Assembly: GCF_003330845.1 (NCBI RefSeq)
Contig: NZ_CP026121.1
Location: 1,648,501 to 1,712,500 of the forward strand
Direction of reading: 5' to 3'
DNA from: Streptomyces sp. Go-475
Lineage (GTDB): Bacteria; Actinomycetota; Actinomycetes; Streptomycetales; Streptomycetaceae
Length of the DNA: 64,000 nt
Shown: positions 18,010 through 26,114 of the stretch, in pieces
Layout: each line of letters starts with the position of its first letter
Numbering within the stretch: the first letter of the stretch is position 1
Notes under the pieces: model-generated
Seen by the model: the letters and a program-made list of their open reading frames with translations, nothing else
Told to the model about the DNA's origin: nothing
Databases searched by the model: none
Translations under genes and position numbers: made by a program

Positions 18010-18547
18010 TGCCGCTCAGTTGCACCAGCGCGCACAGCGTCTTGGCGGACACCTTCCAGGTGCCGTCCTGCTCCACGGCCGTCCCGGAGGCGTCGGGCAG
18101 GGCGGTGGCGCCCTTGAGGGTGAGCGTGTACGTCACGTCCGCCTCGGTCGCCGAGGTGAACTCGACCTTGGTGACCTGCGCCTGGACCTGCCCGCCGCGC
18201 GCGTCACCGCTGAAGGCCTCCAGGACGGGGGCCATCCGGTCGCCGTTCTCCAGGACGGCGACCTTGTCCTGGGCGGAGGTCTTCGGGTCGAAGAACCTCT
18301 GCCAGTTCCGCTTGATCTCCGCCTCGGCCGCCGCCCGGTCCGCGGGGGCGCTGGCCGGGGCGCTCGTGGTGCGCTCCGCGGTCGGTGTGGGTGGCGTGGT
18401 GCCGTCTGAGCCGCCGTTGTCGTCGCCGCATGCCGCGAGGGCCGGGAAGAGGGCCAGTACGAGGGCGGCCGTGATCGCCGTGCCCCGTCCCGCGGTGCGC
18501 GGGCCCCCTGTCGCGTTCCCCCGCCTGAGGTCGCTGCCGAGAACCAT
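17984..18547 (-). CDS. Small secreted lipoprotein of unknown function
   Basis: Predicted 187-residue lipoprotein. The signal sequence ITAALVLALFPALAAC contains the lipobox and is followed by a Gly/Asp/Thr-rich linker (GDDNGGSDGTTPPTPT). The folded part has DRAAAEAEIKRNWQRFFDP and TLKGATALPDASGTAVEQDG, resembling low-molecular-weight NTF2-like antigen domains of actinobacteria. It lies directly upstream of, and overlaps, the solute-binding protein gene, so the two are probably cotranscribed and may both work at the cell surface. The ATG at 18547 is chosen because the signal peptide follows it; the frame is open to 18670. Confidence 0.65.
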   Translation of the reverse strand: MVLGSDLRRGNATGGPRTAGRGTAITAALVLALFPALAACGDDNGGSDGTTPPTPTAERTTSAPASAPADRAAAEAEIKRNWQRFFDPKTSAQDKVAVLENGDRMAPVLEAFSGDARGGQVQAQVTKVEFTSATEADVTYTLTLKGATALPDASGTAVEQDGTWKVSAKTLCALVQLSGNASPVPGC

Positions 18548-18692
18548 CTGGCTCACCACCGGGTGTCGGTCCGGGCCATGCGCGCCCGGTGCTTTCAGGG
18601 TCAGCTTCCACAGGGCATAGTGCAAGCGATCGGCGGACTTGAACAGGCAGCCAGGCGCGTGCCCAGCCACGACCGACGTGTGGGAGCCAGCG

Positions 18693-19169
18693 ATGCGGAC
18701 AAGCCGACTGAGGACCGTGCATCCCGTCCTGTGGGCCGGCTGGGCCGCGCTGGCCGCCGGCGCGGTGCTGTGCGTCGTCGGCTGGTACGGCGTCTCCGGC
18801 GAGCGCTACGCCGAACGGCAGCTGCCCTACCTGGCCTCCTGCACGGTCCCCGGCGCCGCGCTGATCGTCGCCGGGGCGGTGCTGCTGGCGCACGGGCGGG
18901 GCTCGGTGGCCGCCGCGCGCGTGGAGGAGCTGTACGGCCTGCTGGTGGCGGCCGAGCCGGCCGAGGCGGAGGAGACCGGGCAGGCCGCCACCGCGCCGCT
19001 CGCGGTCAGCGGCGAGCTGCGGATGGTGCCGGGCGGCACGCTGTGGCACCGCGCGGACTGTCCCCTGGTCGCGGGCAAGGCGGAGGCGGTCCCGGTGGAC
19101 TCCAAGCTGGTGGCGAGCGGTGAACTGGGCCCCTGCCCGATCTGCGAGCCGGTCGAAGAAACCGACTGA
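18693..19169 (+). CDS. Two-helix membrane protein with C-terminal Cys/His ribbon
   Basis: A 158-residue protein with two transmembrane segments (AGWAALAAGAVLCVVGWYG and VPGAALIVAGAVLLA) and a cytoplasmic tail. The tail ends in WHRADCPLVAGK ... CPICEP, four putative metal ligands (His, Cys, Cys, Cys) resembling a zinc ribbon. Its stop codon shares one base with the ATG of the fused Liv transporter (TGATG), so it is translationally coupled to it and probably part of the same operon. I do not recognise a characterised family. GGGAG lies 6 nt before the chosen ATG. Confidence 0.68.
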   Translation: MRTSRLRTVHPVLWAGWAALAAGAVLCVVGWYGVSGERYAERQLPYLASCTVPGAALIVAGAVLLAHGRGSVAAARVEELYGLLVAAEPAEAEETGQAATAPLAVSGELRMVPGGTLWHRADCPLVAGKAEAVPVDSKLVASGELGPCPICEPVEETD

Positions 19170-21838
19170 TGTCCTCGCTCACGTACGACCTCACCCTCGC
19201 CGGCCTCTCCGTCGGCAGCGCGGCGGCGCTGACCGGGATCGGCCTGATCGTGACGTACCGCGCGACCGGCGTGCTCAACTTCGCGCACGGCGCGATCGCG
19301 ATGGTGTGCGCGTACGCGCTGCGGCAGTGCGTGGTCGAGTGGGGCTGGCCGCTGTGGCTCGGGGCGGTGGTGACACTGCTGGTGCTGGCGCCGGGCCTGG
19401 GTGTCGTCCTGGAGCGGTTCGTCTTCCGGCCCCTGTCGGTCCTGGGCTCGGACCCGGCGCAGACGCTGGTGGCGTCCATCGGGGTGTTCGTGCTGCTGGT
19501 GGGCGGGGCGGCGCTGCTGTGGGGGCAGGGGGCGCGGGACGACGCGCCGGAGCTGGTGCCGGACGAGCCGTGGGGGCAGCTGGCGGTGGTGCTGGTGCTG
19601 GCCGCCGGGGTCGCGGCGGTGGTGCGGTGGACGCGGTTCGGGCGGGAGCTGCGGGCCGTGGTCGACGACCGGCGGCTCGCCGTGCTGGGCGGCATCGACG
19701 CGGACCGGGTGGCGGCGGCGGGCTGGGCGTTCGGCTCGTTCACGGCGGGCCTGACGGGCGTGCTGCTGGCGCCGTACGTGCGGCTCGACCCGTACGGGCT
19801 GCCGCTGCTCGTGATGGAGGTCGTGGCGGTCGCGGTGGCCGCGCGGATGCGGAGTCTGCCGGTCGCGGTGGTGGTGGCGCTGGGCATCGGGGTGGCGCAG
19901 AGCCAGCTGACGCGGCTGCACCCGTCCGGGTGGGGCGAGCCGCTGCTCCAGGCGGCGACGACGAACCTGTTCGTCGTCGCGCTGCTGGTCGCGGCGCTGG
20001 TGCTGCCAGGGGTCGGCGCCCGCGACGCGCTGCCGCGCACGGCGACCGCCCGGGTGCCGACGCCGCCCGGCGCGTGGATCGTGGCGGGCGTGCTGTTCCT
20101 GCTGCCGCTGGGCCTCGCCGGCCGGGACCTGCACACGTCGGTGCAGGTCCCGGCGCTGGCCGTGATCCTGCTGTCCCTGGTGGTGGTCACCGGCCGCGGC
20201 GGCCAGATCTCGCTGGGGCAGGCGGCCTACGCGGGGCTCGGCGCCCTGTTCACGGCGCTGCTGGCGGCCGGCCGCTTCCCGGGCCTGCCTGCCCTGCCGG
20301 AGCTGGCGGCCCTGGCGGTGGCGGTCGTCCTGGTTGCGCCGCTCGGCCTGCTGACGGGCTGGCCGGCGATCGGCCGCCGGGGCCTGGCGCTGGCGCTGGC
20401 GACGTTCGCGATCGGCGTGGGGGTGAGCCGCTTCGTCTTCGCCCAGCCGTACGCCACGGCGGGCCTGTCGCTGGGCCGCCCGGCCGGTTTCGACGGGGAC
20501 CGGGCGTACTACATCCTGGAGCTGGTGCTGCTGGCGGCCGCCCTGCTCGCGGCGCACGCGCTGCGCCGGGGCCGGACGGGCCGGGCGCTGGCGGCCATGC
20601 GGGACCACGAGGCGGGCGCGCAGGCGGCGGGCGTCCAGGTGCCGTCCCTCAAGCTGCGCGCCTTCGTGGCGGGCGCCGCGCTCGCCGCGCTGGGCGGCGG
20701 CATGCTCGGCATGGGCCTGCGCGCCTTCGACGCCGCCGCGTACGACCCGGTGCGCGGGCTGCTGTGGTTCGCCGCGGTGGTGGTGCTGGGCGCCGACAGC
20801 ACCCTGGGCGCCCTCGCCGCCGCGGCCCTCCTGGTCGGCCTGGACGCGGGCACCCGCGGCGGCGTCGCGGCGGCCCTGATCGGCGTCCTGGCCGTCCTGG
20901 TGGGCCGCTTCCCCGGCGGCCCGTACGAGGCCCTGCGCACGACGACGGAACGCCTGCGGCTACGGCGCGCACCGGCCCTCACGCCGGTGGGGGCCCGGGC
21001 CCGTCGGCTGCTGCGCCCCGAGCCGCGGACGGCCAGGGCGGCACCGCCGCCGGTAGGGGCGACAGCCACGGGTGCCGGGACATCCCGCACCGGCGGCCCT
21101 CCACCGGCCTCCCCGGTCCCCCGCACACCGCCCGCCCCCACCGCTCCCCTTCTCACCGCCCGTCACCTGCACGCCCGCTACGGCGGCTTCACCGCCCTCC
21201 ACGGAGTCGACCTCGACCTCTCCCCGGGGCGGATCACCGCGGTCGTGGGCCCCAACGGGGCCGGGAAGAGCACCCTGTTCCACTGTCTGGCCGGGACGCT
21301 GCGGCCCGCGCGCGGGACCGTGCGGCTCGATGGGCGGGACATCACCGCGCTGCCCGCGCACGCCCGCGCCCGCCTCGGGGTCGCGCGGACCTTCCAGCAA
21401 CTGGCCGTCTTCCCCTCGCTGACCGTCGCCGAGAACGTCCGGGTCGGTGCCGAGCAGGGCCGGGTGACCGACCGGGGGGCCGTGGAGCGGATGCTGAGGC
21501 TGCTCGGGCTGGACGGGCCGCTGCGGACGCTGCCCGCCGCCGGGCTGCCCACGGGGACGCTGCGCCGCGTCGAACTGGCCCGGGTCCTGGCCGGCGGCCC
21601 CCGCGTGCTGCTGCTCGACGAGCCCGCCGCCGGCCTCGACACCGCCGAAGTCGCCGCCCTGGCCCGCGTCCTGAAGGCCCTGGCCGCCGACGGCACGGCC
21701 CTGCTCGTCGTCGAGCACGACCTGGACCTGGTGGCCGGCCTCGCCGACGTCGTGCACGTGATGACCGCGGGCCGGATCGTCGCCTCCGGTCCCCCCGAGC
21801 GCGTCCTGGACGCCCTGGGCACAGGGGCCGACCGATGA
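19169..21838 (+). CDS. Fused branched-chain amino acid-type ABC transporter: LivH-LivM-LivG in one polypeptide
   Basis: An 889-residue importer core. Residues 1 to about 290 are a LivH-type permease (start SLTYDLTLAGLSVGSAAALTG; VLNFAHGAIAM). About 300-590 is a LivM-type permease (GRGGQISLGQAAYAGLGA; AMRDHEAGAQAAGVQVP). A Pro/Ala/Arg-rich linker of about 60 residues leads to a LivG-type ATPase with Walker A GPNGAGKST near 692-700, Q-loop FQQLAVFP and Walker B VLLLDEPAAG near 812. The signature motif is degenerate (LPTGTLRRVELARVL rather than LSYGQQR). The D-loop and switch His (VVEHDLDLV) are kept. In most bacteria these are three genes. The gene is coupled to the upstream membrane-protein gene and, via a mini-ORF, to livF. 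Confidence 0.88.
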   Translation: MSSLTYDLTLAGLSVGSAAALTGIGLIVTYRATGVLNFAHGAIAMVCAYALRQCVVEWGWPLWLGAVVTLLVLAPGLGVVLERFVFRPLSVLGSDPAQTLVASIGVFVLLVGGAALLWGQGARDDAPELVPDEPWGQLAVVLVLAAGVAAVVRWTRFGRELRAVVDDRRLAVLGGIDADRVAAAGWAFGSFTAGLTGVLLAPYVRLDPYGLPLLVMEVVAVAVAARMRSLPVAVVVALGIGVAQSQLTRLHPSGWGEPLLQAATTNLFVVALLVAALVLPGVGARDALPRTATARVPTPPGAWIVAGVLFLLPLGLAGRDLHTSVQVPALAVILLSLVVVTGRGGQISLGQAAYAGLGALFTALLAAGRFPGLPALPELAALAVAVVLVAPLGLLTGWPAIGRRGLALALATFAIGVGVSRFVFAQPYATAGLSLGRPAGFDGDRAYYILELVLLAAALLAAHALRRGRTGRALAAMRDHEAGAQAAGVQVPSLKLRAFVAGAALAALGGGMLGMGLRAFDAAAYDPVRGLLWFAAVVVLGADSTLGALAAAALLVGLDAGTRGGVAAALIGVLAVLVGRFPGGPYEALRTTTERLRLRRAPALTPVGARARRLLRPEPRTARAAPPPVGATATGAGTSRTGGPPPASPVPRTPPAPTAPLLTARHLHARYGGFTALHGVDLDLSPGRITAVVGPNGAGKSTLFHCLAGTLRPARGTVRLDGRDITALPAHARARLGVARTFQQLAVFPSLTVAENVRVGAEQGRVTDRGAVERMLRLLGLDGPLRTLPAAGLPTGTLRRVELARVLAGGPRVLLLDEPAAGLDTAEVAALARVLKALAADGTALLVVEHDLDLVAGLADVVHVMTAGRIVASGPPERVLDALGTGADR

Positions 21839-21915
21839 GCACCTTGAACGCCCTGGAGCCGGGAGCCCGCCGGTCGGCCTCCCGGACGCCCCGGAGCGCG
21901 GGGGACGGCCCATGA
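21835..21915 (+). CDS. 26-codon linker ORF between the Liv fusion gene and livF
   Basis: The ORF starts at an ATG that overlaps the stop of the Liv fusion gene (ATGA). It ends in a TGA that overlaps the ATG of livF (ATGA again). The peptide MSTLNALEPGARRSASRTPR and six more residues is polar, basic and without membrane or metal motifs. Its double overlap would carry terminating ribosomes across the 73-bp gap. It may be a translational relay rather than a functional peptide; chance is possible in such GC-rich DNA. Confidence 0.4.
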   Translation: MSTLNALEPGARRSASRTPRSAGDGP

Positions 21916-22553
21916 CGACCCTCTCCCTGCGCCACGCGCGCGTGCGCTACGGCCCGCTGGAGGCCCTGCACGGTGTCACCCTCGCCGCCCCCGGCCCCGG
22001 TCTCACCGTGCTGCTGGGCCGCAACGGCTCCGGCCGTACGACGGTCCTGCGCGCGCTGGCCGGCACCGTCCCCCTGTCGGGCGGCGCGGTGGTGTGGGAC
22101 GGGGCCGACGTGACCCGCGTACCCGCGTACGAGCGGGCCCGGCGCGGACTGTGCCTGGTCCCGGAGCGGCAGGCCGTGTTCGGTTCGCTCACCGTGCGCG
22201 AGAACCTCGCCCTCGCCGCCCCGGACCACGACGCGGCCCTGGACGCCTACCCGCAGCTGCGGCCCCTGCTGGAGCGCCGCGCCGGCACCCTGTCCGGCGG
22301 GGAGCAGCGCATGCTCGCCCTGTCCCGGGCACTGCTGGCCCACGCGCGCGTGGTGCTCGTCGACGAGCCCGCCCAGGGCATGTCGCCCGCGGTCGCGGCC
22401 CGCACCTACGAGCTGCTGGGCGGGCTGGACGCCTGCGTGGTGGTCGCCGAGCAGCGGCTGCCGCCCGCCCTGCGCGGCCGGCCCGTCCTGGTGTACGAAC
22501 TGCGGCGCGGAGCCGTCGTGTTCGCCGGGGAGGCGGGCGAGATCGCGCCCTGA
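21912..22553 (+). CDS. LivF-type ABC transporter ATPase with Arg in the Walker A motif
   Basis: A 213-residue ATPase, slightly short for LivF (about 230-240). Motifs: Walker A at 36-44 reads GRNGSGRTT, with Arg42 replacing the ATP-binding Lys. The signature LSGGEQRML is at 127-135 and Walker B VVLVDEPAQG at 147-156. The expected switch region is shortened to VVVAEQRLPP, with Gln where the catalytic His normally is. With the degenerate signature of its LivG partner, the two nucleotide sites may be functionally unequal. It is the last gene of the operon and is followed by a terminator. Confidence 0.82.
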   Translation: MTTLSLRHARVRYGPLEALHGVTLAAPGPGLTVLLGRNGSGRTTVLRALAGTVPLSGGAVVWDGADVTRVPAYERARRGLCLVPERQAVFGSLTVRENLALAAPDHDAALDAYPQLRPLLERRAGTLSGGEQRMLALSRALLAHARVVLVDEPAQGMSPAVAARTYELLGGLDACVVVAEQRLPPALRGRPVLVYELRRGAVVFAGEAGEIAP

Positions 22554-22568
22554 CCCGAAGCGCCGGAA

Positions 22569-22597
22569 CCCCGCCCGGTCAGACCGACCGGACGGGG
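22569..22597 (+). terminator. Terminator of the Liv operon
   Basis: CCCCGCCCGGTC, loop AGACC and GACCGGACGGGG pair at 11 of 12 positions, 16 nt beyond the livF stop codon. Confidence 0.75.
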
Positions 22598-22603
22598 CCC
22601 GTG

Positions 22604-22838
22604 TCACGGCGAGGGGGAGCAGCGGCTCAGAGTCACCGGGTCGGTGGCGGGCGCGCCGCCGCTCGCCCCGGCGCGTGCCGAGCAGGTCGGCCGGGCGTCC
22701 CAGCCCTGCGCCCGCTGGACCTTGGTGGCGACGGCGATCTGCTGGGACCTGCTCGCCCGGTCGGCGACGCGGTGGGCGCGTAGGCGGTGCCGCCGTAGGC
22801 CCGCCAGGTGGAGGCGGCGAACTGGAGTCCGCCCCCTG
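22604..22838 (-). pseudogene. Fragment of an Rpf/transglycosylase-like secreted protein, frameshifted
   Basis: The minus strand encodes GGLQFAASTWRAYGGTAYAPTA (in pieces: GGLQFAASTW and YGGTAYAPTA) at about 22838-22770. One frame over it encodes ASRSQQIAVATKVQRAQGWD and ARPTCSARAG to a stop at 22604. Together these are the second half of the resuscitation-promoting-factor/transglycosylase-like domain. The N-terminal half with the catalytic Glu (WDALAQCES in intact relatives) and the signal peptide are missing, and a frameshift separates the two pieces. It is a degraded copy of a family that cleaves peptidoglycan. Confidence 0.7.
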
Positions 22839-22884
22839 GTTCTTCCGAGCGTCGGGGCGAGTGGTACCGGCACAGGAATCCAAG

Positions 22885-23250
22885 GAGGTTGACGGTCCGG
22901 CATCAACCAGTCGCCCGTCGGGGCAGGCCAGTTCATCGATACCTCGGGTAACGGCAATTTCCGGACACCCACTTCATTCGCGGATTTCCGGATTTGTCGA
23001 CCAACCCGCCCGATGGCCTGTTCCCCAGTTCACCAGCCCAACGCCCTTTGCAGGGCGCCCACTTGGCGCTGAGTGGGCGATTCCGGACCGAACGTGACCC
23101 CGCGCGCTGGATGGTTCGATTCCGTTCGCTCCGGGGCGTGACTCCCGCCACAGATCGCCCGTTGTCTTCTTCATGAGCCGGGACCCGCCCGGACCACGGA
23201 CCGGGAGCCACCCGGCCCCGCCCCGCACCACATCCCCGAGGGAGCCACCC
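22885..23250. other. Intergenic region with tandem hairpins
   Basis: No complete gene is seen. Two adjacent hairpins occur at 23042-23057 (CGCCCT-TTGC-AGGGCG) and 23056-23080 (CGCCCACT-TGGCGCTG-AGTGGGCG). The motif TTCCGGA occurs three times (near 22969, 22986 and 23081). These may be leftovers of the pseudogene's leader or a control region for the gene starting at 23251. Confidence 0.4.
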
Positions 23251-24033
23251 GTGCCGCGCATGCTCGACGTCAGCGACGAGGTACGCGCCGAGATCGGCGA
23301 CGAAGAAGCCGACCGCCTGCTCGCCGGAGAGACCGCCCCGGGCAGTTACGACTGCACGTCCTGCCGCACCCCGGGCGACTCCGAGCAGGAGCGCACCAGC
23401 ACCGTCCTGTTCATCGGGGACGAGACCGCCGTCCTCGCCTTCGCCCACGCCGGCTGCCTGCCCTCGCAGGTCGTCCAGGTCACCGAGGAGCAGCTCCGGG
23501 GCGCCGTGAAGTCCATCACCGGCGACACCGTCGACCTGGAGCCCGACAAGGTGGTGCCCGAGCAGGCGGTGCTCGGCGTCACCAGCGGACTGGTCCTGAT
23601 CGGCGGGGAGTTGCACCCGGCCCTGGTGGTGGAGCCGACCGCGCCCATCGCCCGGCCCGGCACGACCGGCGCCGGCGACGACTTCCTGCCGCTGCTGATC
23701 GAGCAGGGCTTCATGCCGCTGCCCGAGCTGTCCGCCGTACCGCCGGTGCTGCACGGCTGGTCGGTACTGCTCGCGGTGGGCCGGCTGCACGCGGTGCTCC
23801 AGCCCGGCAGCAACGGCGGCCAGCCGGTGGCCTGGTGGCAGGCGCACCAGCCGCTGCAGGTCACCGAGGGCTGGCGGGCGGCCGCCAACAAGCACCAGCA
23901 GGTGCTGATGTTCGCCGCGCCGGTCGGCTCGATCGGCCGCCAGCCGCGCGAGGACCTGCTGCGGGACGCACTGGACAAGGCGGCGGCCAACGGACAGCTC
24001 GTCGGTGCGGCGCTGCCCCTGGCCGGCACCTGA
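23251..24033 (+). CDS. Conserved hypothetical protein
   Basis: A 260-residue soluble protein that I know only as conserved among Streptomyces; no function is assigned. The N-terminal part contains an acidic segment (DVSDEVRAEIGDEEADRLLAG) and a possible metal-binding DCTSCRTPG. The body alternates hydrophobic strands (TSTVLFIGDETAVLAFAHAGC; VTSGLVLIGGELHPALVVEP) and Trp-rich loops (VAWWQAHQPLQV). There are no membrane helices. The start GTG at 23251 is chosen because GAGGGAG lies 6 nt upstream; an ATG four codons later is an alternative. Its neighbours do not suggest a pathway. Confidence 0.7.
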   Translation: MPRMLDVSDEVRAEIGDEEADRLLAGETAPGSYDCTSCRTPGDSEQERTSTVLFIGDETAVLAFAHAGCLPSQVVQVTEEQLRGAVKSITGDTVDLEPDKVVPEQAVLGVTSGLVLIGGELHPALVVEPTAPIARPGTTGAGDDFLPLLIEQGFMPLPELSAVPPVLHGWSVLLAVGRLHAVLQPGSNGGQPVAWWQAHQPLQVTEGWRAAANKHQQVLMFAAPVGSIGRQPREDLLRDALDKAAANGQLVGAALPLAGT

Positions 24034-24119
24034 GCCGCGTGTCACCCGCGTGGGCGGCAGCCCTGCGAAAGCCGTAACCGGGGCCGCATCCCTTGACCCG
24101 CGGGGTCGTTTGGACATAC

Positions 24120-24512
24120 GTGCACGCATACGACGTTCCCCGCCGCCAGTCCTTCTCGTCGGTCCCCTCCGCGCGGTCGGCCCAGGACTCCCAGGGCGGC
24201 CCATCGGCCACGCCGATCTATGACGCGCTCTACGCCGAGTACGTCAAGTCCTTCCGCGCACTGCCCGGCGACCGCAGCGGCGAGGAGAAGCTGGGCTTCA
24301 CCGCCTTCGGGAACATTCCGCACAGTACGGGCTCGTACAGCAGTTCATACGGCAGCTCGTACAGCGCCTACAGCGCGGGGGCGCAGAGCGCCCGGCACAC
24401 TGCCGGACAGCAGCCGCAATGGCAGCGTGTCGGGACGATCGGCTCGCACGGCGGCCCGGGCATGCACCACGTGCCCGCCGCACTGCCGCCGGGCCGGCGC
24501 AGCGGCGTCTGA
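24120..24512 (+). CDS. Small Ser/Tyr/Gly-rich hypothetical protein
   Basis: About 130 residues. A conserved-looking N-terminal half (HAYDVPRRQSFSSVPSARSA; PIYDALYAEYVKSFRALPGD, then LGFTAFGN) is followed by a low-complexity tail rich in Ser, Tyr and Gly (YSSSYGSSYSAYSAG) and ending Pro/Arg-rich. No signal peptide or helix is seen. I remember similar proteins in other Streptomyces, without function. The GTG at 24120 lacks a ribosome-binding site but TTGACC lies 23 nt upstream, so a leaderless mRNA is plausible; an ATG-like extension to 24093 is less likely. Confidence 0.6.
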   Translation: MHAYDVPRRQSFSSVPSARSAQDSQGGPSATPIYDALYAEYVKSFRALPGDRSGEEKLGFTAFGNIPHSTGSYSSSYGSSYSAYSAGAQSARHTAGQQPQWQRVGTIGSHGGPGMHHVPAALPPGRRSGV

Positions 24513-24529
24513 GCGAGCACCGCACAGAG

Positions 24530-24561
24530 GAAGGGGCGGCCCCGTCGGGGGCCGCCCCTTC
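24530..24561. terminator. Bidirectional 14-bp hairpin terminator
   Basis: GAAGGGGCGGCCCC, loop GTCG and the exact complement lie between the convergent small hypothetical gene and der. On the minus strand it ends the aroH-to-der block. Confidence 0.88.
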
Positions 24562-24575
24562 CCCTTCCTGCTTCG

Positions 24576-26051
24576 CTACTTCTTCTTGCCGCGCTTCTCG
24601 CGCACCCGCACAGAGATGTGGATCGGCGTCCCCTCGAAGCCGAACTCCTCGCGCAGGCGGCGCTCGATGAAGCGCCGGTAGCCCGCCTCGATGAAGCCGG
24701 AGGCGAACAGCACGAACCGCGGCGGCTTGGTGCCCGCCTGGGTGCCGAACAGGATGCGCGGCTGCTTGCCGCCCCGGACCGGATGCGGGTGGGCGGCGAC
24801 CAGTTCGCCGAGGAAGGCGTTCAGCCGGCCCGTCGGGACCCGGGTCTCCCAGCCCGCCAGGGCCGTCTCGATCGCCGGGACCAGCTTCTCCATGTGCCGC
24901 CCGGTGCGCGCCGAGACGTTCACCCGGGGCGCCCACGCCACCTGGCCGAGCTCCGTCTCGATCTCCCGCTCCAGGTAGTAGCGGCGCTCCTCGTCGAGGG
25001 TGTCCCACTTGTTGAACGCCAGGACGATCGCGCGGCCCGCCTCGACGGCCATGGTGACGATGCGCTGGTCCTGCACCGAGATGGACTCGGCGGCGTCGAT
25101 GAGGATGACCGCCACCTCGGCCTTCTCGACGGCGGCGGCCGTGCGCAGCGAGGCGTAGTAGTCGGCGCCCTGCTGGAGGTGGACGCGCTTGCGGATGCCG
25201 GCGGTGTCGACGAACTTCCAGGTGACTCCGCCGAGTTCGATCAGCTCGTCGACCGGGTCGCGGGTGGTTCCGGCCAGCTCGTTGACGACGACGCGCTCCT
25301 CGCCCGCCACCTTGTTCAGCAGGGAGGACTTGCCGACGTTCGGGCGGCCGATCAGGGCGATGCGGCGCGGGCCGCCGATGCCGCCCCCGCCGAACGTCTC
25401 GCGCGGCGCCTCGGGCAGCACCTCCAGGACCTGGTCGAGCATGTCGCCCGTACCGCGGCCGTGCAGCGCGGAGACCGGGTACGGCTCCCCCAGCCCCAGC
25501 GACCACAGGTACGCCGCGTCGGCCTCGCCGCTCGGGCCGTCCACCTTGTTGGCGCACAGCACGACCGGCTTGCCGGCCTTGCGCAGCAGCCGGACGACGG
25601 CCTCGTCGGTGTCGGTGGCGCCGACCTTGGCGTCGACGACGAACACGACCGCGTCGGCGGCCTCGATGGCGTACTCGGCCTGGGCGGCCACGGAGGCGTC
25701 GATGCCGAGGACGTCCTGCTCCCAGCCGCCGGTGTCGACGACCTTGAAGCGGCGGCCCGCCCACTCGGCCTCGTACGTCACCCTGTCACGGGTGACACCC
25801 GGCTTGTCCTCGACGACCGCCTCGCGGCGGCCGATGATGCGGTTCACCAGGGTCGACTTGCCGACATTGGGGCGGCCGACGACGGCGAGCACGGGCAGCG
25901 GGCCGTGGCCCGCCGCCTCGATGGCGCCCTCGACGTCCTCGAGGTCGAAGCCCTCCTCCGCGGCGAGCTCCATGAACTCCGCGTACTCGGCGTCGCCGAG
26001 CGCCCCGTGGTCGTGCTCGTGCGCGCCCTCGGGCTGGATGTGGTCGTTCAT
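24576..26051 (-). CDS. der: Ribosome-assembly GTPase Der (EngA)
   Basis: Essential double GTPase required for 50S ribosomal subunit maturation, 491 residues. Two tandem Era-type G domains are visible. Domain 1 has G1 GRPNVGKST at 59-67, VDTGGWE and NKVD. Domain 2 has GRPNVGKSS near 232-240, VDTAGIRKR and NKWD. A KH-like C-terminal domain ends in the basic tail REKRGKKK. An acidic/His-rich N-terminal extension of about 50 residues ([20 protein letters not shown]) is typical of actinobacteria. It is the last gene of the block; GAGGT precedes the ATG. Confidence 0.96.
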   Translation of the reverse strand: MNDHIQPEGAHEHDHGALGDAEYAEFMELAAEEGFDLEDVEGAIEAAGHGPLPVLAVVGRPNVGKSTLVNRIIGRREAVVEDKPGVTRDRVTYEAEWAGRRFKVVDTGGWEQDVLGIDASVAAQAEYAIEAADAVVFVVDAKVGATDTDEAVVRLLRKAGKPVVLCANKVDGPSGEADAAYLWSLGLGEPYPVSALHGRGTGDMLDQVLEVLPEAPRETFGGGGIGGPRRIALIGRPNVGKSSLLNKVAGEERVVVNELAGTTRDPVDELIELGGVTWKFVDTAGIRKRVHLQQGADYYASLRTAAAVEKAEVAVILIDAAESISVQDQRIVTMAVEAGRAIVLAFNKWDTLDEERRYYLEREIETELGQVAWAPRVNVSARTGRHMEKLVPAIETALAGWETRVPTGRLNAFLGELVAAHPHPVRGGKQPRILFGTQAGTKPPRFVLFASGFIEAGYRRFIERRLREEFGFEGTPIHISVRVREKRGKKK

Positions 26052-26114
26052 GAAGTCCGTACCTCGTTCATCGTGGTGGTCGGTGGAGTACCCGCTGTCG
26101 TCCGGGCTGATCCA

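Noticed and set aside
22902..23000. Plus-strand peptide-like frame starting INQSPVGAGQFIDTSGNGNF
   Set aside because: A TGA lies just upstream, there is no start codon or ribosome-binding site and no recognisable continuation; may be chance or a relic.
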